The translations under genes and the position numbers were made by a program. From Lepisosteus oculatus (lineage: Eukaryota > Chordata > Actinopteri > Semionotiformes > Lepisosteidae): DNA of 64,000 bases. Shown in pieces: positions 37,690 through 64,000 of this stretch; position 1 is the stretch's first letter; every line of letters starts with the position of its first letter. A model generated the notes under the pieces. That model was not told where the DNA came from. It made no database searches and worked only from the letters and a program-made list of their open reading frames with translations. The DNA lies in assembly GCF_040954835.1 (NCBI RefSeq), contig NC_090703.1:19977444-20041443 (forward strand), read 5' to 3'.

Positions 37690-39072
37690 TTACACATCCT
37701 CCCCCATTCCGATTAGTTCTACCCACCCTTCCTGTAACTGAAGCTGACAAACATATGATTCAAACCTTATTTTAAATACTGAAAATAAAGAAATTTGCAC
37801 CTCCTTTTCTTGAAACAAATTAGTGAAGGGGCTTCCGCAGATATACAGTCCAGCTTCATTTCCCCAACACCTGGGACTACAAATCTTGCACATTAATTCA
37901 GTATTTATTACCGACACCCACTGCCTTAACCATTCTGTCTTCAGTGTTATGTACAGGGGATATACAGAACCCTAAAATATTTTATTACTTGTTTTCTGAC
38001 AACACGCTTGCACTTTCCACAATAAAAAAAAACAACTCAAGACAAGGGGCCTGTTCACATGCAGAATATTCCAACAAAAAAACTGAATGTCTATGGAGTC
38101 CACCGCATTTTAAAATTATTGCGTGACATAAGAATTTTACAGTGCTGTTTTATTGTAATGGACGGCATTTGACAGTTCGTAAATTTCAATATAAAATATT
38201 CAGTCACAAAATAGTATTGCTACTAGATGTAGTTTTTAGATAACCCATTACACCCGAATCACTTTCTGGTGCAGGAAAAAAAAATTAAAACACAATGCAG
38301 GTACCAGCACAACAGTGAAATTATATTACATCAAAGATCTCATTTTTAATGGTCCCAAATATACTCAACAACTAAGTGTACACTCAAGAAAATAAAAAGA
38401 AAATGAAAAGATATGACAAAATGATCACATCTAGAATTCCACTCAATCTTTAATCAAGAAGGGATGACAAATTTCCAAAATCTGCAGTTTAAAGGGCAAA
38501 AAGGGAAAGGATAAAACAGGGGAAATGTTTTCAGCTCTTCCCCCTACAGAGGTTTTAAAAACCTGTTCTAGTGCGACTTAAAACGTCCTGAAAATTTAAA
38601 GGCAGGTCTCTTTATAAAAAGAAACTGCTGGCATTTCTGAGAAGAAATACTGCTGAGCAACAGCCTTTTCTTCCAAAGTGTCTGCATCTGGTCCGAGAAA
38701 AAAAGTCTTTTCTTACTGAACATATCAGTTTAGGATGAGTCCCAGTACTGAACGTCTGTGCCCTATGGGCTTGCTGTGTTGTCCATCCCTGAGAAAGGGG
38801 CAAAGTGTGGTCCGAACCCGTAAGCTCATGGGCATCAGTCTTGTTTTCCCCCCCAGCATGTTGTTTATGTCTAATAAAAGTTCACTTGTTTCAAATTTCT
38901 CCTCAAATTGGCACTTGATCAGCAGAATTCCATTTGGAGTTTTTTGGATCTGTCTCACCAGATACCACCACAGCAATATGTGGACTGTAATTTTCTTTTT
39001 TTTTATTCTTTGAAGTGAAACTTTACTGTAAAGTTGGAGTAAAGGCCCAGGACAGGGGGTAGGGGGTCACTT
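37690..39072 (-). other. PPP4R3A: PPP4R3A 3' UTR region with candidate poly(A) signals
   Basis: Downstream of the stop codon on the minus strand, AATAAA hexamers occur at 39002-39007 (about 66 bases after the stop) and 38149-38154 (about 0.9 kb after). Which is used is not visible. A stretch near 38.77-38.89 kb resembles the 'gaagaagg..cgaaacgt..cagcatg' fish repeat. Confidence 0.45.
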
Positions 39073-55960
<16,888 letters not shown>

Positions 55961-56975
55961 CTATTTAAAGGAACAGCGCTTTCAATCGCACCTTTCAGAC
56001 TCTCCATGTTCGGGTTACCAACTACTTTGACATCTAAAAATCAGTAAGGGCTTGTAATATCGGAGCCAGATAAGACTTTTTTTCCCAAGAAGTAACTGTA
56101 ATTTACAGAATATTACACTGATGTCAACAAAGCCCCCAAATATTTGTATTTTAGGAGCTTGCAGGACAGATAAACCCATGAATGCCAATTAATTTTTTAG
56201 CTGTATGTACATCTGATTTAGACGTGTGCAAACAGTAAACAACAGATATAACATGTAGGTGTGGTAAAATATAAATCAAATCAATAAAATGACAATTAAG
56301 GTGGAAGTGAAAATCAAAAACTGTAGGAACTGAAACAATGTGAAACATGTACCGGTAGTCCGGATACAAAGATGAAGTCCCCCTGTTTGACTACCTATTC
56401 CAGGTTTAGAAGCAAGTACATTTTGTAAATTACATGACTAGTTTCAGAATAAAACATTAGTGGCCTACAGAAAAACAGTGGCTGCAGGATGTAGCCGAGA
56501 GCCCCAGGTGCTTCTCGAGCAGGTGCAAGGGGCTTGTGGTTTCTGTGGCTAAGGGGAGAGGTTAGAGAAGGAACGGGCTCTGGGGTTGGGGTTGGAGGGA
56601 GCAGGGGGAAATGGGACTGAAGATTTTCAGTAGCAGAGTGGCCCGAGCCAGAAATCAGACACGAGTGTGGTTTTGAATCCTCTATGTGCAGAAAAATAGA
56701 GTCTGCGGAAGGACTGGTCTCATCTCACTAGATTTTCATTTTCTATAATTCAGTATAATGCCCGTGTGCCCTGTTTATCGACCCAAGACTCGTATCTCCT
56801 CTCCAACCAGACATTTAAGAATTTTAAGTTATCTTACTGTTGCTGTGCTCATTTAATAGGTTTATTTTTAACAACTAGGCCTCAGACGTTCCTTATAGGA
56901 TCCCATCACAAAGAAGAACCTGCTTCCCAAGCAGTTATATTACCCTGCAACTCTCAACTGCCAACACACTGGTGA

Positions 56976-57434
56976 CCCTGGTCAGTACCTGGATAGGAGA
57001 CCTAGGAAAGTTAAGGTTGCTGCTGGAAAAGATTGGGGCCAGTTGGGGGACGCTCACCCTATGGTCTGTGTGGGTCCTAATGCCCCAGTATAGTGATGGG
57101 GATGTAAAACCGGGGTCCTGTCTCTCTGTGGCCATTAAAAATCCCCGGGTGATTCTCAAAAAAGAGTAAGGATGTTGTCCCGGCGTCCTGGCCAAATTTC
57201 CCTTTGGCCTTTTTTGTAATAATTCCCTCCTAATAATCCCCATCTATAAACTGGCTTCATCACTCTGTTCTCCTCCCCACTTGATAGCTGATGTGTGGTG
57301 AGCGTACTGGTGCACTATGGCTGCTGTTGCATCATCCAGGTGGGGCTGCACATTGGTGGTGGTGGAGGGGAGTCCCCATTACCTGTAAAGTGCTTTGAGT
57401 GGAGTGTCCAGAAAAGCGCTATATAAGAGTAAGG
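56976..57434 (+). mobile_element. 5S-rRNA-derived SINE (SINE3 type), 5' truncated
   Basis: The head 'ggtcagtacctggataggag', 'acctaggaaagttaagg' mirrors the 3' half of 5S rRNA (GGUUAGUACUUGGAUGGGAGACC). The body follows ('cccagtatagtgatgggga', 'tggccattaaaaatcccc', 'tcctggccaaatttcccttt'), then the tail 'acctgtaaagtgctttgagt', 'agaaaagcgctatataagag' shared with L2 LINEs. The first half of the 5S head is missing or too degraded to see. Confidence 0.75.
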
Positions 57435-57591
57435 AAACATTAACATGTTGTGAAGCTGTCTGACTTACTGTTGTTTTTATGGCAAGTTTGTGTCTTCAGC
57501 TTTTATTTTGATACACTAAAAATAGTTGTGTTTTTTTTAAATAGCAGATAATGCTTTACATAAAGCATACATTCAGCTGCTTTTGTTTTGA

Positions 57592-57900
57592 GCATCACGG
57601 TGGCACAGTGGTCAGTATAGCTGTCTCACAGCGCTGGGCCCCTGGCTTCAATTTTTGGGGTGCTACCTCCATGGAGTTTGAATGTTTCCCCTGTGTTTGT
57701 GTGGGCGTCCCCCTACAGTCCAAGAACATACCGATTGGGTAACTGGCTTCTGAGAAGACTGGCCCTGGCATGAATGTGTGCCCTGTGATGGACTGGCATC
57801 CCATTCATGGTGGCTCTTGCCTAGCACGCGCTGCTTGCCGGTTCAGGCTCCAGCTGTCCTTAGGGCCTGTACTGGAAAAAGCAGTTAGATGGACTGGATG
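57592..57900 (+). mobile_element. Fish 'cacggtggcacagtgg' repeat, plus orientation
   Basis: It starts 'gcatcacggtggcacagtgg' and continues 'tctcacagcgctgggcccct', 'catggagtttgaatgtttcc', 'cagtccaagaacat' and 'ccctgtgatggactggcatc'. It is widespread in ray-finned fish genomes and is the partner of the reversed copy at 46.5 kb. Confidence 0.75.
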
Positions 57901-58983
57901 CTTTTGTTTTAAAGGGTGAAAAGCTAAATAAGTTTGCGTTGAGTCATCCACACAGCTGCCCAATAAGCAGTGCTCTAATCATTCCAAGGTGGATTTTTTG
58001 GGGGAGGGAGAAGACGTTCAGACCCTTACACTGCTTTGATACCAGTCGGTAGGTTGTAATTGAGTTTAAAGCTGTATTGCGTTCTGCCATCTGAAAGCCT
58101 TAACAAAAATGGTCATGATTTCCCAGCATGCTAATGTTGATTAAGACAATTAAAACATCACAAAAAAATGGAAAATTCCATTTGTTGAAAGATCATAAAC
58201 AACAGTGGTATTTATCACAAAGTCTATTTTGTATCTGACAATTTCAAGGTGAAGAAAAAGTACTAAGGTTTTTAAATTAAAATAAATGGAGCCCACAAAC
58301 CACAACCTAGACAGTTAAACTAAGAAATTATTACATCAGCCCAGTACAGTAAAACACCCAAGCAGTATTCTGTTTTTGAAACCAGCAGAGATATTTTTTT
58401 TGGTCTCCATGGCAGCAAACTGTGATATGTAAACAGAATGTACTTTGCAGTGTGGAACTAAGTAAACCATTAATTGTATAGTGAATGAGGACAGCACAGT
58501 CACAACAAACAAAAGTCCACTGCAGCTGAAAGAAAGAGCTGGAACGGTTTCTATGTGAAACAAACAGCTAACATAAACAATGTCAGCAGGCATGCAGTAC
58601 TTGTGTTGTTGCATAAAGATTCAATCTAAACTGAGAATTTAGAGGGCCCAATCTCTTTTTGCATCTTTAATGAAGTCAAAAAAGAGCCTTTGTTGTCTGC
58701 ACTATGGAGACACAGGGATCACCGAAACGGCCACATGACTGGCCATGCGATGGAAAACAAAACTACCATCATGATCAACGATATTATCATCATTATCAAT
58801 AATAATAATACTATTATTTTGTGCCTTCCAGTCTCTACTATGGAAGTTAACAAGAAAACAAAGTGTTTTTAGCACAGGAGCAGTCACAATCCTTATTTAG
58901 TGAAGTACCTTTTGAAAGCGCGAGAATTACAAAGGAAAATTACAAACAGTGCAATAATACAGAGCAGTGACAACCAACATAAA

Positions 58984-59036
58984 GAAGAAGGATCCACATC
59001 CGAAACGTTGTTTCCCGTCCTCTCTTTTCAGCATGT
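58984..59036 (+). repeat. Single arm of the 7.7-kb foldback family
   Basis: 'gaagaaggatccacatccga', 'aacgttgtttcccgtcctct' and 'cttttcagcatg' have the same order of words as the right arm at 7.76-7.83 kb (gaaggcttcacagacgaaa..tttctccc..ttcagcatg). Confidence 0.45.
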
Positions 59037-61770
59037 TACTTTCAATTCCCGCTGTATATAAAAAGGTTATGCATTTATAAAAATAATGATTCATTCTTCT
59101 AAGCTGTTACAATCTAGGGGACACTCACATTCATGGGGCACTTTCAGTGAAAACATACTTCATTGGCCGCAAGAAATCTGAAAGCTATAGTGCAGGCTGG
59201 AGAGGAGAGGTGTGTCTTCAGTTCAGTTTTTAAGGACGGAGGCCAAGTGCCAGTGCTCCCAGAGAGGGGTGCAGCCTCCTCACAATGAGAACCTCCCTAG
59301 TGTAGTACTTCAGTTAGTCACCCCTGAAATAAAACACAACTGGCAATCCTACTCAGCAAAGGCACTTATTCATACCCTCCCCGCCTTCTTCAGACTCCTT
59401 GTGATACTAGAGTGCATTGCTCTGTCTGACTAAAAGACTGTTCTTTTTTTTGCTGCCACGCAATCACAAATGTCAAAAACTGTTTCGTCAATTATATTGT
59501 TCTTTGTTTCCCTGTAAAGCCACATTTCTCACGCCGATTCATCTGAACTCTAAGCCCCAGTTTGATGAGGCACATGGTGACAGAGCAGGTCGCACTGGTG
59601 TCTGAAATGCTCTCGGGTTTGGGGTCAAACTTGCTTCTTGTATTCAAGGAATGGGCGATGCGCTGTCACAACTTTAACCCAGAATTAGCAGATATCTGAG
59701 AGTGAAATGATGAGTTATTGGTTTCATAAGGTTATAAAACCAACCAGATGACAAAGGTGGACTTGTTTAGTTAGTAAGCTGACAGTACTGATTATGAATT
59801 CCAATTATTTCCTCTTATTCTTTGTCAACATCCCAAACTTTTATGCTTAACAACAATAGCATTGCCTTATGGTTGTAGCACAAATGGTATCTTTTACTAA
59901 ATATTACCTAATAACTCTTTATTCTCCTGTTAGCTGTTTTAAGCTGCATAGACAAGGAATGATGAATCAAGTATTTCTAACTTTTTCACAAACAAAATTA
60001 CAAAAGTAATGTGATTTATGGAACATCAGCTTCCTTCATATATACAGCTAAATTGAAGAACATCGGAACTTCCAAATTCTTAAAACAGCCAATTATGTCA
60101 CAAGAGTCTTACAATAGTAACATTAATATTCCATGTCTGGTAGTACTGCCTGGATTCTACACACTGTACTGTAGTATGACATCTGGTCACTCTCCAAGGG
60201 CTAGTAGCTATCTCTAGCACTGTATTTCATTCTTCTCATAAGTTAAATATAGTCCATTTATAGCAGTACAAGATGCAAGCAAAGCACAAAAGATTAGCAA
60301 GCATCCAGACTTGTATGTGATGAGCAATTCAGTTTAAGGCTACTTTATGCAAAACAGCTTGCAAACAGATGTTTTGGTTTTACTCTTTGGCACAATGGAA
60401 GCTTGTGAGCACTTTCAAATAAATATGAGGTATATCTGAGCATCAAAGAGAAAGTACATTCGTAACTAATATTGTGTCACAGCATGGATAGCATCTGTTC
60501 AGGCGGCTGTTTCTGGAGTGAAGAACTCTAGCCGAAAGGGTTGTGCCTTAAGATGATACACGTTTTTTGCTTTCTATGGATGCTGTAACAGAACAACAAA
60601 ACTTCTCCCCACCAGATTTAAAGAAAGGCCTTCCTAACTTCTTCTTTTTCAGATTAATCTAATTGGGGAATCTTTCCAGCAGTGGGGTGTAATTATGATT
60701 GCATGTCTGCTGTTACACTTTAAACCCTTTCTGCCAAAGCGTAGTGTCTGTATATGTTAATTCAGCTATAATAAGCATTATTCTGCCCAGTTTCCCAGAG
60801 CTGATGAGCTCAACATCACTAGACTGGCAAGTATGTAATAAGTTTTTCCTGATTAGTCAGCTTTTTTATGTGGCCAAAGTTTCTGTCATCATTCCACTAC
60901 AGCCTTGTATTAGGTAAAAACAACTTCCCAAGAAGTTATTTTTGCATTGCTCACCTGATGCTAAGTTTATATAATGCAAAAACACAATCCCGAAAAAACA
61001 TGTTCTAAAATTTCAGAACAAGATCCTCACAAAGGCTTAGAAACACATTTGAAAATGTAATTTAGAAAAAGAGGCTGTATTATGTACCCTTTAGAGAATT
61101 CCTCAAATCACTGAGCTCTAGAAATCTTTCACTGACACAGCAGAAAGTTCCAAAGGTGGCTCCTAAAGCTGGCAGGTGCAATAGTGTTTGCTTGGTACTG
61201 GCTCTCTCCAAGTGCAAACATATGCAAATGCATTCAACAATACACAAAAAAACATCCATCATCTAGAAACTAATGGTTGAAAGTGGTGAGACATATTTCT
61301 GTGAAAGTAACTGCACAGTTTTCTTAAAGTTTTGACAACCAAGTATACTGCAATGATCAATAGCCATTTCGTTATCAATGAACTTGCCATGAAGAGACCA
61401 CTCCAAATACTCTAGGTCATTTGCACTTTATATGTATTCTCTCAACTGTACTGTCTAACAGGAGTTGTGCTGGTCATTTTTGCTGACATACAGTTACATA
61501 CAGTTCTCAGCAACAGTCCAGGTGGGTCATGAGAAAGAGATATTCACCTAAATTTATATGTCAAAATAGGTATTCCAGGGGCACCTCAATGGTGAAGGAG
61601 GATAAATCTTCAATTTGGGCCAACTCATGTATCTCAACCAAAACCAATTGGAAACAATTTTTTAAAATTATTTCAGAAATCCAAAAGAGCAGAAAATAAA
61701 TAAAAAAAAGTTGTGTTGGTCTTATTGGTAAACATTTTTTAGTCAATGTTATTCTGGGGGAGAAGAACAG

Positions 61771-61776
61771 TTTATT
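61771..61776 (-). terminator. CATSPERB: Candidate CATSPERB poly(A) signal
   Basis: AATAAA on the minus strand, about 210 bases after the stop codon. It is the first such hexamer I noticed downstream; use is inferred. Confidence 0.4.
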
Positions 61777-61982
61777 TTACTAATAGTTTTCCTAAAAATC
61801 ACACGTTTCATAGACAATTAATTTTTTTTGATAAAGTCCGAGAACAAAGATTAAAGACAAAGAGAAGCACAAGGAGAGAAGAGATCCTGGTAATACAGAA
61901 CCCTTTGAAAGCTGGTAGAATGGAATTTCCATAGAACATGTTTAAAAAGCACCTTAAACTTGCAAAACAATGTCCAGGAGCT

Positions 61983-62189
61983 CTAAAAACTGTGCGCGCT
62001 CCCAGCTGCAGGTGCCACCGCAGTGCTGCGTTTCCTCAACAGGGCCACGAAGCTTTGCTTGGACGGCAGCCGCACTTTGGACCGCCTGAGGAAGAACCCG
62101 GCCAGCAGCACCCCTCCCAGAACCACTGCCGTTATGGTATTGATCAGGTACTGCGCTGGAAACGCGAGAGGCGGATTGTCCACGTAGAT
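61983..62189 (-). CDS. CATSPERB: CATSPERB last exon (membrane span, tail, stop)
   Basis: 207 bases encode 68 residues and a stop at 61983-61985: IYVDNPPLAFPAQYL, a roughly 20-residue membrane span ending GGVLLAGFFL, then a basic cytoplasmic tail (RRSK, LLRKR). An open frame extends six codons upstream of the acceptor TTTGCAG, but the splice site and the family match set the exon edge. Confidence 0.9.
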   Translation of the reverse strand: MYVDNPPLAFPAQYLINTITAVVLGGVLLAGFFLRRSKVRLPSKQSFVALLRKRSTAVAPAAGSAHSF

Positions 62190-64000
62190 CTGCAAACACA
62201 AAACCAACCAGTATAGAAAGTCCTAGATGTTGCTCCTCCAAGGGCAACACATGACAAACAAGAGATCAGAAGAGAGCGCCATTCAGGCTTCTCCTTGCAA
62301 CACAACACGATTCTACTGCGGCAACTCGTTCAGCTTTGGACAATCCCAGCATCCCCCCTCCACAATGAGGTTACCTGCTCCGTTGTTCAACTACTCTGTC
62401 TAAACATGGTTTATCAAGTCCCTTGTTCATTTAATAAAATAATACTACAATCAATCTAACTTATTCTCTGTACAATTCTTGTCAAGATGGCCCCAAGCAG
62501 ACACTCTGAGAGTAACCAACCTGAACTTCTTCCACCATATCACAAAGGAGCACTCCTGGGACCACAGCAATCTGGAAGTGAAACAGTTCAGAGCCCTGCG
62601 TGCGAAACAGCTCCGGTCAGAACATCTCCATCACTCAGGACCCACAATCTTTTGTATTTGACTGTGAAGATAATGCGAGAGCCTTCTTGCGTGGGTTTTA
62701 AGAAACCCAAACATTATGAAAAGGGATCCAAACGTTTTGGAGGCTAAACTTTAACGCACCTAGCACTTACAGTTACACCAAGGGTCTCACTGAGCCATTT
62801 CTTGAAAGAAGCCAGGGTAACGGGCTCAACAACATGGACAGGTACTGTAGCTTCTTCCATAGTTCCACCTTTAAGTGGCCCATAAAAATGTCTTAGCTAC
62901 CTAAAAGCTTCAGTACGTAAAGTTTTTCTTTCATCTGGATTTGTGGCTGATGCAAAGAATATCCGGCAATTGTATACAAAGAGTATAGATATCCCAAAGT
63001 GACCACTATTTACAGATCTAATATCGATAAGAAGTCATGAAGCCTCCACATGTGGTGCTGTGACATACCTCATCTGACTTTAGGAAAAAGTGGAAAAAAA
63101 GTGTAGGATGATATTATGCCAATTGCTAAATTTGTTTCCTGTTTCACACTCCATGTAAATTCCAGCATCCTTCCTATAATATGACACTAATAAAAAATAC
63201 CATTACTTTGATGTCTGCACTCTTTCCTGCCAGATGTGCACCACACAAATATTCAGAAACAGAATACAAATTATCCTTGTGTAAAAGGCTTTTAAAATAA
63301 CCCTGATAAATTGAATCTGACAATTCCAAACCTGTCAGTTTCTTGTTAGATTTACCCTCTTAAATGCTGAGAGCAAAAGGTCAGACAACTGAGAAAAATA
63401 ATATGTTCTAAAGCACCCTGCACTGAATTACATGTTTTGAGTCATTGAAAGAATCTTACAAAGCAAGAGATCTGCAGCCCTTCAGGGTTATAGAGAGTAC
63501 TGTTAAGACGGCTTCCAAGGTAGTCCCTCATTTTAAGCATACTTGGAACTGCATTGGTACCTAAAGACATATAAGCAAACATACAATAAGTCTTGAAAAT
63601 TCAACATAATTAAACAGACCTACTTTTAACATATCCAGCATCTAACATATGTGAAATACAGTAATGCAGTGGATTCTTAATTATGTGTAAAGGAGACGGA
63701 ACTGAGTTTTCCCCAAACCCTCAAAACGTTATTATCTGCCTACCTCACCAGCTGGGTTGCTGGTCATTTCTGTCAAGCTTATTCCACTAGTTTTCATAGT
63801 ACTGTAAAAACACTCTTCAGAAGACTGGAGATCACTTTACACAGACTGTCAGATATTTCCAGACAAGGCACTCAGTTTAAAGGAAACTGCTAGTCAGGAG
63901 TGCCGATTCCTTCTTCCTACCCGAAAGGCTAAACTAAGGCTGTAAGACATACCTGTGATCTTCCAGTTAGTTTTGTTGTTGACCTCAGTAACAGTGACAA
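61983..64000 (-). CDS. CATSPERB: CATSPERB (CatSper-beta), 3' end, four exons
   Basis: CatSper-beta is an auxiliary subunit of the sperm-flagellum CatSper calcium channel, with a large extracellular region and a C-terminal membrane span. Exons: 63953-64000 (cut by the window edge), 63460-63560, 62521-62595 and 61983-62189, joining in phase. Seen: VTVTEVNNKTNWKIT, MLKMRDYLGSRLNS with TLYNPEGLQISCF, GSELFHFQIAVVPGVLLCD, IYVDNPPLAFPAQYL, a hydrophobic stretch INTITAVVLGGVLLAGFF, then a basic tail RRSKVRLP. The family call rests on recalled CATSPERB sequence (SELFHF..V.PGV, IYVD..PL.FP) and on synteny with PPP4R3A; related CatSper subunits share this juxtamembrane region, so CATSPERG is the main alternative on sequence alone. 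About 108 residues are visible of a protein of about 1100. Confidence 0.87.
62521..62595 (-). CDS. CATSPERB: CATSPERB penultimate exon
   Basis: 75 bases encode GSELFHFQIAVVPGVLLCDM and VEEVQ, phase 0 at both ends. The acceptor is CACGCAG; the donor GTTGGT is weak but canonical. SELFHF and PGV are the family landmarks, so this exon is preferred over the LINE-like open stretch at 62771-62896. Confidence 0.9.
62771..62885 (-). mobile_element. LINE ORF remnant in a CATSPERB intron
   Basis: On the minus strand, 'tccatgttgttgagcccgtt' and 'accctggcttctttcaagaa' followed by 'atggctcagtgag' match the tail of the fish LINE also seen at 22.13 kb ('ccctggcttctgtcaagaaa', 'tggttggatgag'). The translated tail VVEPVTLASFKKWLSETL is the LINE ORF ending, in the same frame. 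Confidence 0.6.
63460..63560 (-). CDS. CATSPERB: CATSPERB exon, third from last
   Basis: 101 bases encode (G)TNAVPSMLKMRDYLGSR and LNSTLYNPEGLQISCF. The acceptor is CTTTAG and the donor GTAAGA, phase 0 at the end. NST is a potential glycosylation site. Confidence 0.87.
63953..64000 (-). CDS. CATSPERB: CATSPERB exon, truncated by the window edge
   Basis: Forty-eight visible bases encode VTVTEVNNKTNWKIT and one base of the next Gly codon, before the donor GTATGT. NKT is a potential N-glycosylation site in the extracellular domain. Confidence 0.85.

Noticed and set aside
56976..57027. 5S rRNA gene
   Set aside because: Only the 3' half of a 5S-like sequence, fused to a SINE body.
62771..62896. 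A CATSPERB coding exon (42 codons, phase 0/0)
   Set aside because: It was my first model, but its peptide matches a LINE ORF ending and the exon at 62521-62595 carries the real family landmark SELFHF. Kept only as a possible cryptic exon.

Overview
The window is vertebrate nuclear DNA, most likely from a ray-finned fish. It holds parts of three protein-coding genes, all on the minus strand, in a sea of introns, intergenic DNA and decayed retroelements. I built the genes exon by exon from splice signals, codon phase and recalled family sequence. From low to high coordinates they are: the 5' end of CCDC88C (Daple; three coding exons, 19446-30895); a complete PPP4R3A (SMEK1; 15 coding exons, 39073-55167, predicted 821 residues); and the 3' end of CATSPERB (four exons, 61983-64000, running off the right edge). 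The same order and orientation, CCDC88C - PPP4R3A - CATSPERB, is found on human chromosome 14q32, so this is a conserved vertebrate block.

The organism is inferred from repeats and gene content. There are fish-type SINE and LINE remnants: a 5S-rRNA-headed SINE at about 56.98-57.43 kb, a widespread fish 'cacggtggcacagtgg' repeat at about 46.5 and 57.6 kb, tRNA-headed SINE pieces, and L2- and CR1-like LINE tails. CATSPERB is retained, although most teleosts are reported to have lost CatSper genes. A non-teleost ray-finned fish (gar, bowfin or sturgeon type) fits best, but the species cannot be fixed from this window.

Layout: 1-19445 is CCDC88C intron 3, which continues past the left edge, with many repeats and no recognisable exon. 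19446-30895 holds coding exons 3, 2 and 1. 30896-39072 carries the CCDC88C promoter side and the intergenic gap, then the PPP4R3A 3' UTR. 39073-55167 is PPP4R3A. About 54.95-55.96 kb is its CpG-rich promoter. 55168-61982 is intergenic and repeat-rich. 61983-64000 is the CATSPERB end.

The three genes are unrelated in function: a Wnt/G-protein scaffold, a regulatory subunit of protein phosphatase 4, and an auxiliary subunit of the sperm calcium channel. They share synteny, not a pathway. I see no new multi-gene system. The observations most worth a check are a LINE-derived, frame-preserving cryptic exon inside CATSPERB, an in-frame alternative donor in PPP4R3A exon 9, a 148-bp near-perfect foldback at 7.7 kb, and several candidate regulatory motifs.
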